Shown here piece by piece: positions 15,645 to 24,996 of a stretch of 64,000 nt of DNA (within the stretch, counting starts at the first letter, position 1; every line of letters begins with the position of its first letter). The notes under the pieces are model-generated. The model worked only from the letters and a program-made list of their open reading frames with translations, made no database searches and was not told the origin of the DNA. A program made the position numbers and the translations under genes. Origin of the DNA: Gp6-AA40 sp963772955 (GTDB taxonomy: Bacteria > Acidobacteriota > Vicinamibacteria > Vicinamibacterales > UBA2999); the NCBI GenBank assembly GCA_963772955.1, contig CAVYZF010000019.1:124001-188000 (forward strand), read 5' to 3'.

Positions 15645-16490
15645 GTGTCGATCGTTTGCATCATCGGAGCCGGAGAACTGGGTGGCGCGACTGCCCACGC
15701 GCTCGCGCGGCACCAGCGCATCCGCAGAGTCATCCTCATCGATGACGCGGCCGGCGTGGCCGCCGGCAAAGCGCTGGACATTCTGCAGGCCGGAGCCGTC
15801 GACGGCTCTCACACCCACCTCGAGGGAAGCGGGGATCTGGCACGCGTCGTTGGCGCCGCGGTCTGCGTCATCGCCGATCGCAGCGGGCGCACATCGAGTG
15901 AATGGCAGGGCGACGAAGGGCTCGCGCTGCTGAATCGCCTCGCACCATATGCCGGCGATGCACCACTGGTATTCGCCGGACCGTCTCAAGCGAGCCTGCT
16001 GCTCACCGCCGCACGCGAGGTGCACATCCGACGCGAGCGCCTGATCGGCTCCGCCCCGGAAGCGTTGTGCGGTGCCGTGAAATCGATGGTGGCACTCGAG
16101 GCGCAGTGCTCTCCTCCCGAGATCGGCCTTACGCTGCTTGGCGCACCACCTCGCGGATTCGTCGTCCCCTGGAGTGAAGCGTCGATCGGTGGTCACTCAC
16201 TCGAGCGTGTCCTGACGCAGGTCCAGCTCTCGCGCATCGAAGCGCGCGTCGCGCATCTGTGGCCACCGGGCCCGCATGCTCTGGGACTGGCCGCGGCGCG
16301 CGTCGCCGAGGCGCTGCTCAGTTCTTCACGCAGGACTTTCAGCGTTCTCACAGTGCTGGGCGGTGAATTTGGCGCCTGGGATCGGGTCGGCGTCCTGCCG
16401 GCGCGGCTCTCGACGCGGGGCATCATCGAAACGCGAGTTCCGACCCTGAACACGCGGGAACGCGTCCAGGTCGAAAACGCCCTGGGGTAG
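15645..16490 (+). CDS. Lactate/malate-dehydrogenase-like protein lacking catalytic motifs
   Basis: A 281-residue protein with the N-terminal dinucleotide fold of LDH/MDH (IIGAGELGGATAHAL, VILIDDAAG, GKALDILQ). The second half keeps the family's secondary-structure order but not the active site. The substrate-binding Arg and Asp of the LDsaR helix are absent (ALCGAVKSM), and the catalytic His of the G.HGd motif is replaced (LLGAPPRGFVVPWSE). Start is GTG at 15645. It may be a diverged binding protein or an inactive paralogue. Neighbours (SDR, M28 peptidase) give no clear role. Confidence 0.7.
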   Translation: MSIVCIIGAGELGGATAHALARHQRIRRVILIDDAAGVAAGKALDILQAGAVDGSHTHLEGSGDLARVVGAAVCVIADRSGRTSSEWQGDEGLALLNRLAPYAGDAPLVFAGPSQASLLLTAAREVHIRRERLIGSAPEALCGAVKSMVALEAQCSPPEIGLTLLGAPPRGFVVPWSEASIGGHSLERVLTQVQLSRIEARVAHLWPPGPHALGLAAARVAEALLSSSRRTFSVLTVLGGEFGAWDRVGVLPARLSTRGIIETRVPTLNTRERVQVENALG

Positions 16491-16493
16491 GAT
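16488..16493 (+). promoter_or_regulatory. Probable -10 box close to M28 gene start
   Basis: TAGGAT ends eight bases before the ATG at 16502, with no Shine-Dalgarno. It overlaps the stop of the upstream gene. A leaderless or near-leaderless transcript is possible. Confidence 0.35.
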
Positions 16494-16501
16494 CGATCCC
16501 A

Positions 16502-18059
16502 ATGGGATCGAATCTTCGCCGCGCACGCCAGCCGGTCCTGGCGCTCCTGATCGTCGTGGCGTGCAGCGTTCTGCTGGCAGCTCCCACGTCGATCACTCCA
16601 GAAGCAGTCCTCGAGCACATCAAGTTCCTTTCCTCTGACGAGCTGAAGGGACGCGGAGACGGCTCACCTGAACTCGAGATCGCGGCGGACTACGTCGCGA
16701 AACAGTTCAAGGCGGCCGGCCTGCAACCAGGCGGGACAGGCAGCGAATGGTTTCAACCGTTTCAACTGGACGCGGGACTGACAGTCGGAAAGGGAAACAC
16801 ACTGTCGGTCAGAGCGAAGGGGAAGACGGTCAACTTCTCCCTCGGATCGAGCGTACTACCCGCTGTCGTCGCCTGCTACTGAAGATCCCTCGAAGCCCTC
16901 GGCCGAACTTCACGGACTCCCGCTCGTCTTCGCGGGCTACGGCATCGCGGTGCCGAACGTCGACTACGACGACTACGCTCGCGTCGACGTCACCGGGAAG
17001 GCGGTTCTCATCTTCAGCCACGAGCCACAGGAGCGAGACGCCAACAGCAAATTGAACGGCACGCGCCCCGTGCCGCAAACGTCGCTCGCGTCGAAAGCGT
17101 CGATCGCGCGCAGCCGAGGCGCAAAGATGCTGATCGTTGTCGGCGACCCAGCCCACCGAACCGACGATGCACCGTATGCGCTGTTTGGAAGCGACCCGGA
17201 TGCGGAAGACCACGTGATACCAGTGCTGAGAATCCGGCGAGCCGAGGCGCAGCCGCTCATCGATGCCTGGCAGCTCGATGCCGCCGCTCGCCAGATCGAT
17301 GGTGATCTCGTGCCGCGATCGCGCGAGCTTCCGGACGCGACGGTCGACTACGTCGAGCACCTCTCGAAGAATCTCCGCATGGTGCGCAACGTGATTGGCG
17401 TGCTACCCGGCAGCGACCCGGTGCGCGCGAAGGAGTCGATCGTCATCGGCGCTCACTACGACCACGTCGGGCTTGGCGGCCGACTGTCGACGTCACCGGA
17501 CAAGACCGGAGAGATTCACAACGGTGCCGACGACAACGCCTCTGGCACTGCGTCGATCATCGAGATCGCACGCGCCGCCGTCGCCGACCGCAGCCGATTC
17601 CCGCGCACGCTCGTCTTCGTCGCGTTCGCCGGGGAGGAACGCGGGCTTCTCGGCTCCGAGTTCTACGCCAGCCACGCGCGCACGCCGATCGAGAGCACCA
17701 TCGCCATGTTGAATCTCGACATGGTTGGGCGCGCAAACGGTGCAGTGGATGTGAGCGGACTGGAAGCGGCGCCATCGCTCGAGGCCGACTTTGGCGTTGC
17801 CGTCAAAACAAGTGGCGCAACCCTCAAGATCAAGCGTGAGGGCCCCGGTGCCGGACGCAGCGACGACTACAACTTCATCGTCCGCCGGATTCCCGCGATC
17901 AATTTCTTCACGGGGTTCCACGCCGACTATCACAGCCCCGGCGACGACTGGCAGAAGATCGATGCCGCCGGAACGAGCCAGGTTGCGAGGCTCGCGCTGG
18001 AGCTGGCCGCGGCGCTCGCCAATCGGAGCGCGCGGCCCGCGTTTGTGTCGACGCAGTAG
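16502..18059 (+). pseudogene. M28-family aminopeptidase, frameshifted
   Basis: The 5' frame (to 16882) encodes a signal peptide and the start of an M28 peptidase (SITPEAVLEHIKFLSSDELKG). The rest lies one base ahead in frame: YYPLSSPATEDP, the PA-domain insertion, then the zinc ligands in GAHYDHVG, GADDNASGTA, AFAGEERGLLGS, NLDMVG and the His in FHADYHSPGDD. Removing one base near 16850 in the run ggatcgagcgtac joins the two as LGSAYYPLS. All catalytic ligands are intact, which favours a recent indel or a sequencing error over long-standing decay. Family is secreted zinc aminopeptidase, about 500 residues. Confidence 0.8.
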
Positions 18060-18060
18060 A

Positions 18061-18696
18061 TTACGAATACGCCGGCGTGGGGCGATGCAGCGTGAGGCCC
18101 GAAGCAAACGCCTGGAGACGCTCACGAAGCAACAGCCGGCCGCGATGCAACCGCGACTTCAACGTCTGATCCTTCACCTTGAGTCGCGTGCTCGCTTCCT
18201 CTGTCGTCAATCCCTCAAAGTCGCGCAAGATGACCGGCTCGCGGTAGATCTCGGGAAGTTCGCGAACCGCGGCCTCGACCGCTCTGCGCAACTCGAAGCG
18301 CAGCAGTTCCTCGTCTGGCATCTGCGACCAGTCCGCGGGATCGGCAGTCGTTCTCGCCGTGCCCTCGTCTGATGCATCGAGCACAGCCAGGGCGCGATCG
18401 CGTTCCTGCTCAGCCGCGCGCTCACCCCGGTGCGCCCTCAAGCGCGACATCGCCGTGTTGAAGGTAATGCGATAAATCCACGACGAGAGCGCAGAGTCGC
18501 CACGGAACGCGCCAATCTTGCGATAGACCTTCATCAGCACGTCCTGGGTGACTTCCTCGGCGTCCTCGCGATTCTTCATGTGGCGCAGCGCCAGTTGGTG
18601 AATTCTCGGGCCGTAAAGCTCTGCCAACTGCCTGACCGCCGCCTGATCTCCCCTCTGAAGCCCTGCAATGAGCAACCGATCCTGGGTCCTGTCCAT
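18061..18696 (-). CDS. ECF (RpoE-like) RNA polymerase sigma factor
   Basis: A 211-residue sigma factor. Region 2 is LYGPRIHQLALRHMKNREDA, then EVTQDVLMKVYRKI; region 4 is LPEIYREPVILRDFEGLTTE, EASTRLKVKDQTLKSRLHRG. There is no adjacent anti-sigma gene, which is unusual for RpoE-like factors. It is convergent with the M28 gene (one base apart) and divergent from the CNNM genes. Confidence 0.9.
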   Translation of the reverse strand: MDRTQDRLLIAGLQRGDQAAVRQLAELYGPRIHQLALRHMKNREDAEEVTQDVLMKVYRKIGAFRGDSALSSWIYRITFNTAMSRLRAHRGERAAEQERDRALAVLDASDEGTARTTADPADWSQMPDEELLRFELRRAVEAAVRELPEIYREPVILRDFEGLTTEEASTRLKVKDQTLKSRLHRGRLLLRERLQAFASGLTLHRPTPAYS

Positions 18697-18828
18697 GGGT
18701 TCCTGCCTCTACCCTTCTGAACACCGACCAAATAGGTCTTATTCCCGATTCCAAGCCTGCCTTAGAAGTCATTGCTCAGCCATGGGTTACGTCTCGACCC
18801 GAAAAGGGTGCTAAGTACTTGGCTCTCA

Positions 18829-20148
18829 ATGGTCCTTGCGGCCATCCTCGTCATCGCGGCGCTCCTGCTCGTCAACGCCCTTTACGTCGCGGCCGAATTC
18901 GCGGCCGTCAGCGTGCGTCGCAGCCGGCTCCACCAACTGAAGGAAGACGGCAATCCCCTCGCGGGCTGGCTGTTGCCGATCGTTGAGTCGCCCGCGGCAC
19001 TCGATCGCTACATTGCCGCCTGCCAGATCGGTATCACGATCTCGAGCCTGGTGCTCGGCGCGTACGCGCAGGCCACGATCGCGGTCTGGCTCACGCCGTA
19101 CGTCGCGGCACTCGGCACTCTGACGGACGTCGTCGCGCAATCGACATCGACGATCGTCGTACTCCTCGTCCTCACCGTCGCCCAGGTCGTCTTCGCGGAG
19201 CTGGTGCCGAAGTCTTTGGCGCTGCAATACCCGACGCAGACATCGCTCTACACGCTGATTCCGATGTTGGCGTCGCAGTGGGTGTATCGCCCGTTCATCA
19301 CGTGGCTGAACGGATCGGGACTTCTCATCCTGCGACTCCTCGGCGCTCCGCATCAGACACATCGGCACATCCACTCTCCTGACGAAATCGAGTTGCTCAT
19401 CGCGGAGAGTCGCGATGGTGGCCTGCTCGAGCCGGACGAGCACCGTCGCCTGCAACGCGCGCTGCGACTGAACCTGCGGCAGGCACGCCAGCTAATGGTT
19501 CCGCGAAAGAGAATTTCGGCGCTCGCCATTGACACGCCGCTCAATGAGGTCGTGGGCTTCGTCGCGCAGAGTCCGTACTCGAGGCTGCCGGTCTTTCGCG
19601 GCACCATCGATAACACGGTCGGGATCCTGCGCACGAAGGATCTGGTTCGCTGGTTCGTCGAAGGGCGCCCGGGCGCTACGCTCGGAGAGCTGATGCGTCC
19701 GATTCCCACGGTGCACGAGAGCGTCACGGCGGACCGCGTGCTCAAAGACCTTCGCGAACGCCGCTCGCACCAGGCGCTCGTCGTCGACGAGTTCGGCGGA
19801 ACCGCGGGTCTTCTCACACTGGCTGACGTGCTGACCGAGCTGTTTGGACACGTCGGCGACGAATTCAGATCCGGTCAGCTCGCCACCGAGACGCTCCCCG
19901 ACGGTCGCATCCGCCTCGCCGGTGAAATGGGTGTCGATGACGCCGCGATGCTGCTGGAGACGGGTTGGGAGACCGACGCGTCATCGCTGGGAGGACTCGT
20001 CACTGAGGCGCTCGGTCACATTCCTGCCGAGCGCGAGACCATCATCGTTGGCGACTACGAGTTCGAGGTCGAGCGCGTCAAGGATCGCATTCCGCAATCG
20101 CTGATCGCCAGGCGTGTCGTTCCCGTGCCATCGGAGGACACGCCGTAA
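18829..20148 (+). CDS. CNNM/HlyC-family transporter, first of pair
   Basis: A 439-residue protein with an N-terminal DUF21 (CNNM) membrane domain of about four helices (VLAAILVIAALLLVNALYVA onward), a pair of CBS domains (LMVPRKRISALAIDTPLNEV, then MRPIPTVHESV), and the C-terminal CorC_HlyC domain (LAGEMGVDDAAMLLE). The family includes magnesium/cobalt efflux proteins and 'hemolysin C' annotations; transport of divalent cations is inferred. The start at 18829 begins right at the first helix. The stop TAA overlaps the ATG of the next paralogue by one base. Confidence 0.85.
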   Translation: MVLAAILVIAALLLVNALYVAAEFAAVSVRRSRLHQLKEDGNPLAGWLLPIVESPAALDRYIAACQIGITISSLVLGAYAQATIAVWLTPYVAALGTLTDVVAQSTSTIVVLLVLTVAQVVFAELVPKSLALQYPTQTSLYTLIPMLASQWVYRPFITWLNGSGLLILRLLGAPHQTHRHIHSPDEIELLIAESRDGGLLEPDEHRRLQRALRLNLRQARQLMVPRKRISALAIDTPLNEVVGFVAQSPYSRLPVFRGTIDNTVGILRTKDLVRWFVEGRPGATLGELMRPIPTVHESVTADRVLKDLRERRSHQALVVDEFGGTAGLLTLADVLTELFGHVGDEFRSGQLATETLPDGRIRLAGEMGVDDAAMLLETGWETDASSLGGLVTEALGHIPAERETIIVGDYEFEVERVKDRIPQSLIARRVVPVPSEDTP

Positions 20149-21458
20149 TGGAGATCCTCATCCCGGTCGCGATCATCTTGTTTCTCGTGCTCGCGAACGG
20201 TCTGTTCGTGGCCGCGGAGTTCGCAATCGTCGGCGCACCGCGATCCAGCATCGAGCATCAGGCGTCGCAGGGCAGCCGTCTCGCGCAGCGTGTCCTCCAC
20301 GTCCTCGAAGATCCGATGCGTCAGGATCGCTACATTGCCACGACGCAGATCGGTATCTCCCTGGCGAGCCTTGGCCTGGGCATGTACGGCGAGCACTGGC
20401 TTGCCGATCGGCTCGAGCCGTTCTTCGTTCGCTTCGAAACGCTCGGCTGGATTGCGGCACACACAGTCGCCAGCGTGATCGCCATTGCCGTCCTGACCTA
20501 CCTGCACATCGTGATCGGCGAGATGGTTCCGAAAGCGCTGGCGCTTCAGCGGGCCGACAAGACGGTGCTTTACGTGTCGCCGCTCATCCGCGGGCTGCAG
20601 CACGCCATCCTGCCGCTCGTCGTGTCGCTCAACAGCGTGGGCATTCACCTGCTTCGCCTCGTCGGCATCGAGCGGCGCGAAGTGGACCGCGAGCGCTACC
20701 ATACGGCCGAAGAACTGCAGTTCATCGTCCGCGAGAGCCAGGAAGGCGGACTGCTGCGCGGCGAGGCCGGGGAGATCCTGCGCGACCTGTTCGAGTTTGG
20801 CGATCGCACGGCCGGTGAAGTCATGGTGCCGCGGGTGCTACTGACGGGGATCCCCGTCGGTGCCGAGCCAGACGAGCTCAGAGCGATCGTCCGGACGCAT
20901 CCGCACACGCGCTATCCGGTCTATAGCGGCGATCTGGACAACATCATCGGCAGCCTGCACATCAAGGAGATCCTGCGACATCTCGTCTCGAATCAGCCGA
21001 TCGCCGCGAGAGATGCGAGGGCCCTTCCGTATGTTCCCGGCCCAGCCTATCTCGACGAAGTGCTGGCCGCGATGCGGCGATTCCGTGCGCAGATGGCGGT
21101 CGTGATGGATCAACACGGCGGAACCGCAGGTCTCGTGACGATCGAAGATCTCTTCGAGGAAGTGGTCGGAAATATCGAGGAAGGACGATCGCGTACTGCG
21201 ATCGTGCGCGAGGCCGACGGCCGCGTTCGCGTCCGCGGCACAGTACGGCTCGACGAGGCGAGTGAGGCACTGGGCAGCTCACTCGCGCACGAGAAGGTCA
21301 CGACGATAAGCGGACTCGTACTGCTGCTGCTCAATCGGCCGGCACACAAGGGCGACGTCGTGACCTGGCGCAATGTGCGGATCGAAGTCGCATCAACGGC
21401 GGGGCGCGGCGTCGGCGAGGCCCTCCTGTCCGGAACTAAGCAGCCGGCTGACTCGTAG
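20148..21458 (+). CDS. CNNM/HlyC-family transporter, second of pair
   Basis: A 436-residue paralogue of the preceding gene: DUF21 domain (ILIPVAIILFLVLANGLFVA), CBS pair (VMVPRVLLTGIPVGA; MDQHGGTAGLVTIEDLFEEV) and CorC_HlyC domain. Translational overlap with the upstream copy (TAATG) suggests a heteromer or coordinated expression; CNNM proteins work as dimers. Its 3' end overlaps convergently with lipB by 23 bases. Confidence 0.85.
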   Translation: MEILIPVAIILFLVLANGLFVAAEFAIVGAPRSSIEHQASQGSRLAQRVLHVLEDPMRQDRYIATTQIGISLASLGLGMYGEHWLADRLEPFFVRFETLGWIAAHTVASVIAIAVLTYLHIVIGEMVPKALALQRADKTVLYVSPLIRGLQHAILPLVVSLNSVGIHLLRLVGIERREVDRERYHTAEELQFIVRESQEGGLLRGEAGEILRDLFEFGDRTAGEVMVPRVLLTGIPVGAEPDELRAIVRTHPHTRYPVYSGDLDNIIGSLHIKEILRHLVSNQPIAARDARALPYVPGPAYLDEVLAAMRRFRAQMAVVMDQHGGTAGLVTIEDLFEEVVGNIEEGRSRTAIVREADGRVRVRGTVRLDEASEALGSSLAHEKVTTISGLVLLLLNRPAHKGDVVTWRNVRIEVASTAGRGVGEALLSGTKQPADS

Positions 21459-22101
21459 CCTGTCTCTCGAAGACTTCCGCAAACTGTCGCACGAGCGCGT
21501 CCTCGACCTCAGGGAGCCGAATCGATCGACCTGTCGCTTGCGCGAGCGACGTCACGCCGCGATCGGAGATCCCGCACGGGACGATCAACTTGAAGTGATC
21601 GAGGTTCGTGCTGACGTTGAATGCGAAGCCGTGGCTCGTAATCCAACGGGAGATGCGAATTCCTATCGCGCCAATCTTCCCCGCACCGACCCATGCGCCC
21701 GTAAGCCCGGTGATGCGTTCGGCGGCCACACCGTAGTCGGCGCAGGTCCGGATCATCACGTCTTCGAGGTCGCGGACGTACTTGTGCACGTCGCAGCGGT
21801 CGGGGCGCAGATCGAGGATCGGGTACCCGACGATCTGCCCAGGGCCGTGATACGTCACGTCGCCGCCCCGGCCGGTCTCGTGAACAGCGATCCCGAGATC
21901 GGCGAGGCGCTCATCCGTCGCGACGACGTTGGCGCGGGCGATTTCGCTGCGCACGCCAAGCGTGATGACGGGAGGATGTTCCAGGAGCAGCAGGAGATCG
22001 GGAACACTGCCGGCGCGACGTTCTTCGACGAGGTCCCGTTGGAGCGCCAGGGCCTCGTCGTATCCGATTAACCCGAGGCGCCGTACCTCGAGCTGCCGCA
22101 C
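21436..22101 (-). CDS. lipB: Octanoyl-ACP:protein N-octanoyltransferase LipB
   Basis: About 221 residues with the LipB signature GRGGDVTYHGPGQIVGYPI, the catalytic Lys in VGAGKIGAIGIRI, and the catalytic Cys in LIVPCGI. It transfers octanoyl groups from ACP to lipoyl domains, the first step of lipoylation. That is needed by the E2 proteins encoded next door (22136) and at 38232. The start is uncertain: GTG at 22101 and TTG at 22107 give the family's usual N-terminus, while ATG at 22149 or 22206 would run through a palindromic element (22119-22132) and into the E2 gene. Confidence 0.88.
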   Translation of the reverse strand: MRQLEVRRLGLIGYDEALALQRDLVEERRAGSVPDLLLLLEHPPVITLGVRSEIARANVVATDERLADLGIAVHETGRGGDVTYHGPGQIVGYPILDLRPDRCDVHKYVRDLEDVMIRTCADYGVAAERITGLTGAWVGAGKIGAIGIRISRWITSHGFAFNVSTNLDHFKLIVPCGISDRGVTSLAQATGRSIRLPEVEDALVRQFAEVFERQATSQPAA

Positions 22102-22118
22102 GGGCAATCCCGTGATGG

Positions 22119-22132
22119 GGTCAGACCCCTTC
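22119..22132. repeat. GGGGTCAGACCCC palindrome
   Basis: A near-perfect palindrome (ggggtc a gacccc) between the E2 stop codon and the start of lipB, with the E2 stop only a few bases away. A longer version is at 63428-63450. The motif resembles REP-type hairpins. It may act in termination or mRNA processing between the two genes. Confidence 0.55.
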
Positions 22133-22135
22133 TCA

Positions 22136-23461
22136 CTACTGCACACCATCGAAGTGCTCGATCTGCTCCTTGATCTCTGCCATGAACTGGTCGCCGGTCG
22201 CGCCATCCACGAGACGATGGTCGTAACCGAGCGTCAGGAACGCCATCGTTCGAATCGCAATCGCATCATCGACCACGATCGGCCGCTTCTCGATCGTGCC
22301 GATGCCGAGGATGGCGACCTGCGGCTGATTGATGATCGGCATCCCGAACTGTGAGCCGAACTGTCCGGGGTTCGTGATGGTGAACGTGCCGTCGTGCACG
22401 TCTTCGGGCTTGAGCTGCTTGGATCGCGCACGGTTCGCGACGTCGGCAATCGCGCGACTCAGGCCGAGCAGGTTCTTCTCGTCGGCGTGTTTGATGACGG
22501 GGACGATGAGGCCGGTTTCGAGTGCGACGGCGATACCGAGGTTGATGTCTCTCTTGTAGATCACGTTGTCGCCGTCAAGCGACGCGTTCACGATCGGGAA
22601 CTTGCGCAGCGCCGACACCGCAGCCTTCGCGATGAATGCCATGTACGTCAGCTTCACGCCTGACTGCTCGAATTCCACCTTCCTCTGCTGTCGGATCCGT
22701 TCAACGTTGGAGAAGTTGACGTGGAAGACCGAATGAACGTGAGCCGAAGTACGCCGGCTCATGACCATGTGCTCGGCGATCTTCTTCCGCATCACCGAGA
22801 GGGGCTTGATCTCGATCCGGGATCCGGGATCTCCACGACGGGTTTCGGGGATCGGGGATCGGGGTTCGTCACTTCGCGTCTCGAGCCCCGAATCCCGAAC
22901 CCCGGATCCCGAGTCGAGGTAGCCCAGAATGTCGTGCTTCGTGACCCGTCCACCAAGACCTGAGCCGTGGATCTGCGTGATGTCGACGTCGTTGTCGCGC
23001 GCGATCCGGCGTACGAGCGGGGACGAGCGCTGCTTGCGCGAGTCGTCTTCAACGGGCTTGGTGGCAGTCGCGGAACGGCCATTGGTCTTGCGCTGCGACG
23101 TCGCTGGCTTGCCGTGTGGCTGATCGACAACGTCCGCAGGAACGACTGCATCTCGCGACGGTGCAGCAGGTGGCACGGGCGGCGGCGCACTCGTCGCTTC
23201 CGGCTCCTGCTTCGAGAGCTCTGACGACGCACCGATCGTCGCCACGACGCTATTGACTGCGACGGTCTCGCCTTCCTTGACCTTGATTTCCGTCAGGACG
23301 CCCGCCGCTGGCGCAGGAATTTCGGCGTCAACCTTGTCCGTCGAAATCTCGAACAGCGGCTCGTCCCGTTCGACCGCGTCGCCAACCTTCTTGATCCATC
23401 TGACGATGGTGCCTTCGGCGATCGACTCGCCCATCTGGGGCATCAGGACGGGAGTAGGCAT
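22136..23461 (-). CDS. Dihydrolipoyl acyltransferase (E2) of a 2-oxoacid dehydrogenase complex
   Basis: A 441-residue E2. The lipoyl domain (1-76) has the lipoylated Lys43 in STDKVDAE. A Pro/Ala-rich linker (80-140) leads to the E3-binding domain (about 146-182: SSPLVRRIARDNDVDITQIH). A second linker (183-216) is encoded by inverted heptamer repeats. The catalytic domain ends with the active-site GYDHRLVDG near residue 415. Start at 23461 gives MPTPVLMPQMGESIAEG, the usual N-terminus. It is followed by lipB and preceded by E3 (lpd), forming an lpd-E2-lipB operon. The E1 partner is probably the fused protein at 9751. Confidence 0.88.
   Translation of the reverse strand: MPTPVLMPQMGESIAEGTIVRWIKKVGDAVERDEPLFEISTDKVDAEIPAPAAGVLTEIKVKEGETVAVNSVVATIGASSELSKQEPEATSAPPPVPPAAPSRDAVVPADVVDQPHGKPATSQRKTNGRSATATKPVEDDSRKQRSSPLVRRIARDNDVDITQIHGSGLGGRVTKHDILGYLDSGSGVRDSGLETRSDEPRSPIPETRRGDPGSRIEIKPLSVMRKKIAEHMVMSRRTSAHVHSVFHVNFSNVERIRQQRKVEFEQSGVKLTYMAFIAKAAVSALRKFPIVNASLDGDNVIYKRDINLGIAVALETGLIVPVIKHADEKNLLGLSRAIADVANRARSKQLKPEDVHDGTFTITNPGQFGSQFGMPIINQPQVAILGIGTIEKRPIVVDDAIAIRTMAFLTLGYDHRLVDGATGDQFMAEIKEQIEHFDGVQ
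22814..22912. repeat. Inverted heptamer repeat inside the E2 coding region
   Basis: Left array 22814-22869: gatccgg, gatccgg, gatctcc, acgacgg, gtttcgg, ggatcgg, ggatcgg, ggttcgt. Right array 22885-22912: gccccga, atcccga, accccgg, atcccga. The arrays face each other. The tract is 99 bases, a multiple of three, and encodes residues 183-216 of E2, in the linker after the E3-binding domain. The same gggatcc heptamer is at 53304-53331. Confidence 0.7.
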
Positions 23462-23477
23462 GCAGAATTCTCGCGGC

Positions 23478-24893
23478 TCACATGTGTATCGCCGCCCCGT
23501 GGGCTGCATGCGCTGCTTCGCCAACCGCCTCGGAGAAGGTTGGATGCGCATGAATTGTCTTGATCAGCTCTTCCACGGTGCACTCGAGTCGAAGCGCCAG
23601 CACGGCCTCGGCCACCAGCTCCGTTGACCGGGGGCCGATCATGTGTACGCCCAACACTTCATCGTACTTCGCATCGGCTACGATCTTCACGAACCCCTCG
23701 ACCTCACCAGCCATCCGCGCGCGCCCGAGCACGCCGAAGGGGAACGTGCCAATCCTGACGTCGAAGCCGCGCTCCTTCGCCTTCGCCTCCGTGAGGCCGA
23801 CGCTGCCGATCTCCGGATCGCAATACGTGCAGCCTGGCACGTGGTCGTAGTTGAGCGGCTGCACGTCCTTTCCGGCGATGCGCTCCGCGGTGATGATGCC
23901 TTCCATCGACGAGACGTGCGCAAGCTGCGGGTGAACGCCGGCCCCGAGCGTGATGACATCACCGATGGCCGACACCCCCGGGACCGACGTGCGATAGAGC
24001 TCGTCGACCTTGATGTAGCCGCGCTCCGTGCTGATGCCAGCGTCCTCGACACCAAGGCCCGTTGTGACCGGTCCGCGGCCGGTCGCGACGAGCAACAGGT
24101 CGGCGGAAATCCTCTGGGTCTTGCCATCGGGCGTTTCTGCTTCGATGGTCACACCGCTCGAGGTGGCGGTCGCCTTCGTCACCTTCGTCCCGGTCAGCAC
24201 GGTGATGCCTTGCTTCTTGAACGACTTCTCGAGCTCCGCGGACACCGCTTCGTCTTCAACCGGGACCAGGCGATTCACAAGCTCGATGATCGTCACCTCG
24301 CTCCCGAAGCGGCGATAGATCGACGCGAACTCGACGCCAACCGCGCCGCTGCCCATGATGACGAGCGACTTCGGCACTTCCTTGAGGTGAATCGCTTCGT
24401 CGCTCGTGACGATCCGCGTGTGGTCGATCGTGACAGCGGGCACACTGCGCGGCGACGAACCGGTCGCGATGATGATCTCCCTGGCTTCGAGCGTCTGCGT
24501 GTCGCCCTCGAAGACGTCAACCGTGCCCGGTCCGGCGAGCCGTGCTGTCCCCTTGATCCAGGTGATCTTGTTCTTCTTGAACAGGAACGCGATGCCCTTC
24601 GTGAGCCCGTCGACGATCTTGTCCTTACGGGTGTGAACCTGCGTCATGTTGATGGTGGGTGTCCCTGACGGAATCGTCACGCCCCACTCGGACGCCTGCT
24701 GAATCACCTTCAGCGCGTGTGCGTGTTCGAGGAGTGCTTTCGTCGGAATGCATCCCCAGATGAGACACGTGCCACCGAGGGCGCTCTGCTTCTCGACGAC
24801 CGCGACGGTCTTGCCAAGCTGCGACGCGCGAATGGCGGCGACGTATCCGCCGGTGCCCGCGCCGACGACGACGACATCGAACGATTTTGGCAT
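23478..24893 (-). CDS. lpdA: Dihydrolipoyl dehydrogenase (E3)
   Basis: A 471-residue flavoprotein disulfide reductase. FAD motif VVVGAGTGGYVAAIRASQLG, the redox disulfide in GGTCLIWGCIPTK, the NAD-binding GSGAVGVEFASIYRRFG, and the C-terminal active-site HAHPTFSE (His-Glu pair). It reoxidises dihydrolipoyl groups on E2, giving NADH. E2 starts 16 bases downstream. Its start codon is two bases from an 18-bp perfect inverted repeat that separates it from a divergent regulator. Confidence 0.93.
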   Translation of the reverse strand: MPKSFDVVVVGAGTGGYVAAIRASQLGKTVAVVEKQSALGGTCLIWGCIPTKALLEHAHALKVIQQASEWGVTIPSGTPTINMTQVHTRKDKIVDGLTKGIAFLFKKNKITWIKGTARLAGPGTVDVFEGDTQTLEAREIIIATGSSPRSVPAVTIDHTRIVTSDEAIHLKEVPKSLVIMGSGAVGVEFASIYRRFGSEVTIIELVNRLVPVEDEAVSAELEKSFKKQGITVLTGTKVTKATATSSGVTIEAETPDGKTQRISADLLLVATGRGPVTTGLGVEDAGISTERGYIKVDELYRTSVPGVSAIGDVITLGAGVHPQLAHVSSMEGIITAERIAGKDVQPLNYDHVPGCTYCDPEIGSVGLTEAKAKERGFDVRIGTFPFGVLGRARMAGEVEGFVKIVADAKYDEVLGVHMIGPRSTELVAEAVLALRLECTVEELIKTIHAHPTFSEAVGEAAHAAHGAAIHM

Positions 24894-24895
24894 AG

Positions 24896-24973
24896 GGGGT
24901 CGGGAGTCATTTGATCAGGACAGTCACACTGCTCGTTCTGGCGTGGTGTCCTCAACAAATGACTCCCGACCCC
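24896..24973. repeat. Perfect 18-bp inverted repeat between divergent genes
   Basis: The arms at 24896-24913 (ggggtcgggagtcatttg) and 24956-24973 (its exact reverse complement) enclose 42 bases. The left arm begins two bases upstream of the lpd start codon, and the right arm ends five bases before a TATACT/TACTAT -10-like sequence for the sigma-54-type regulator. It could be a hairpin element, a REP-type repeat, or a dyad operator. Confidence 0.75.
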
Positions 24974-24996
24974 ATACTATACTCGCCGCGTCCCTC

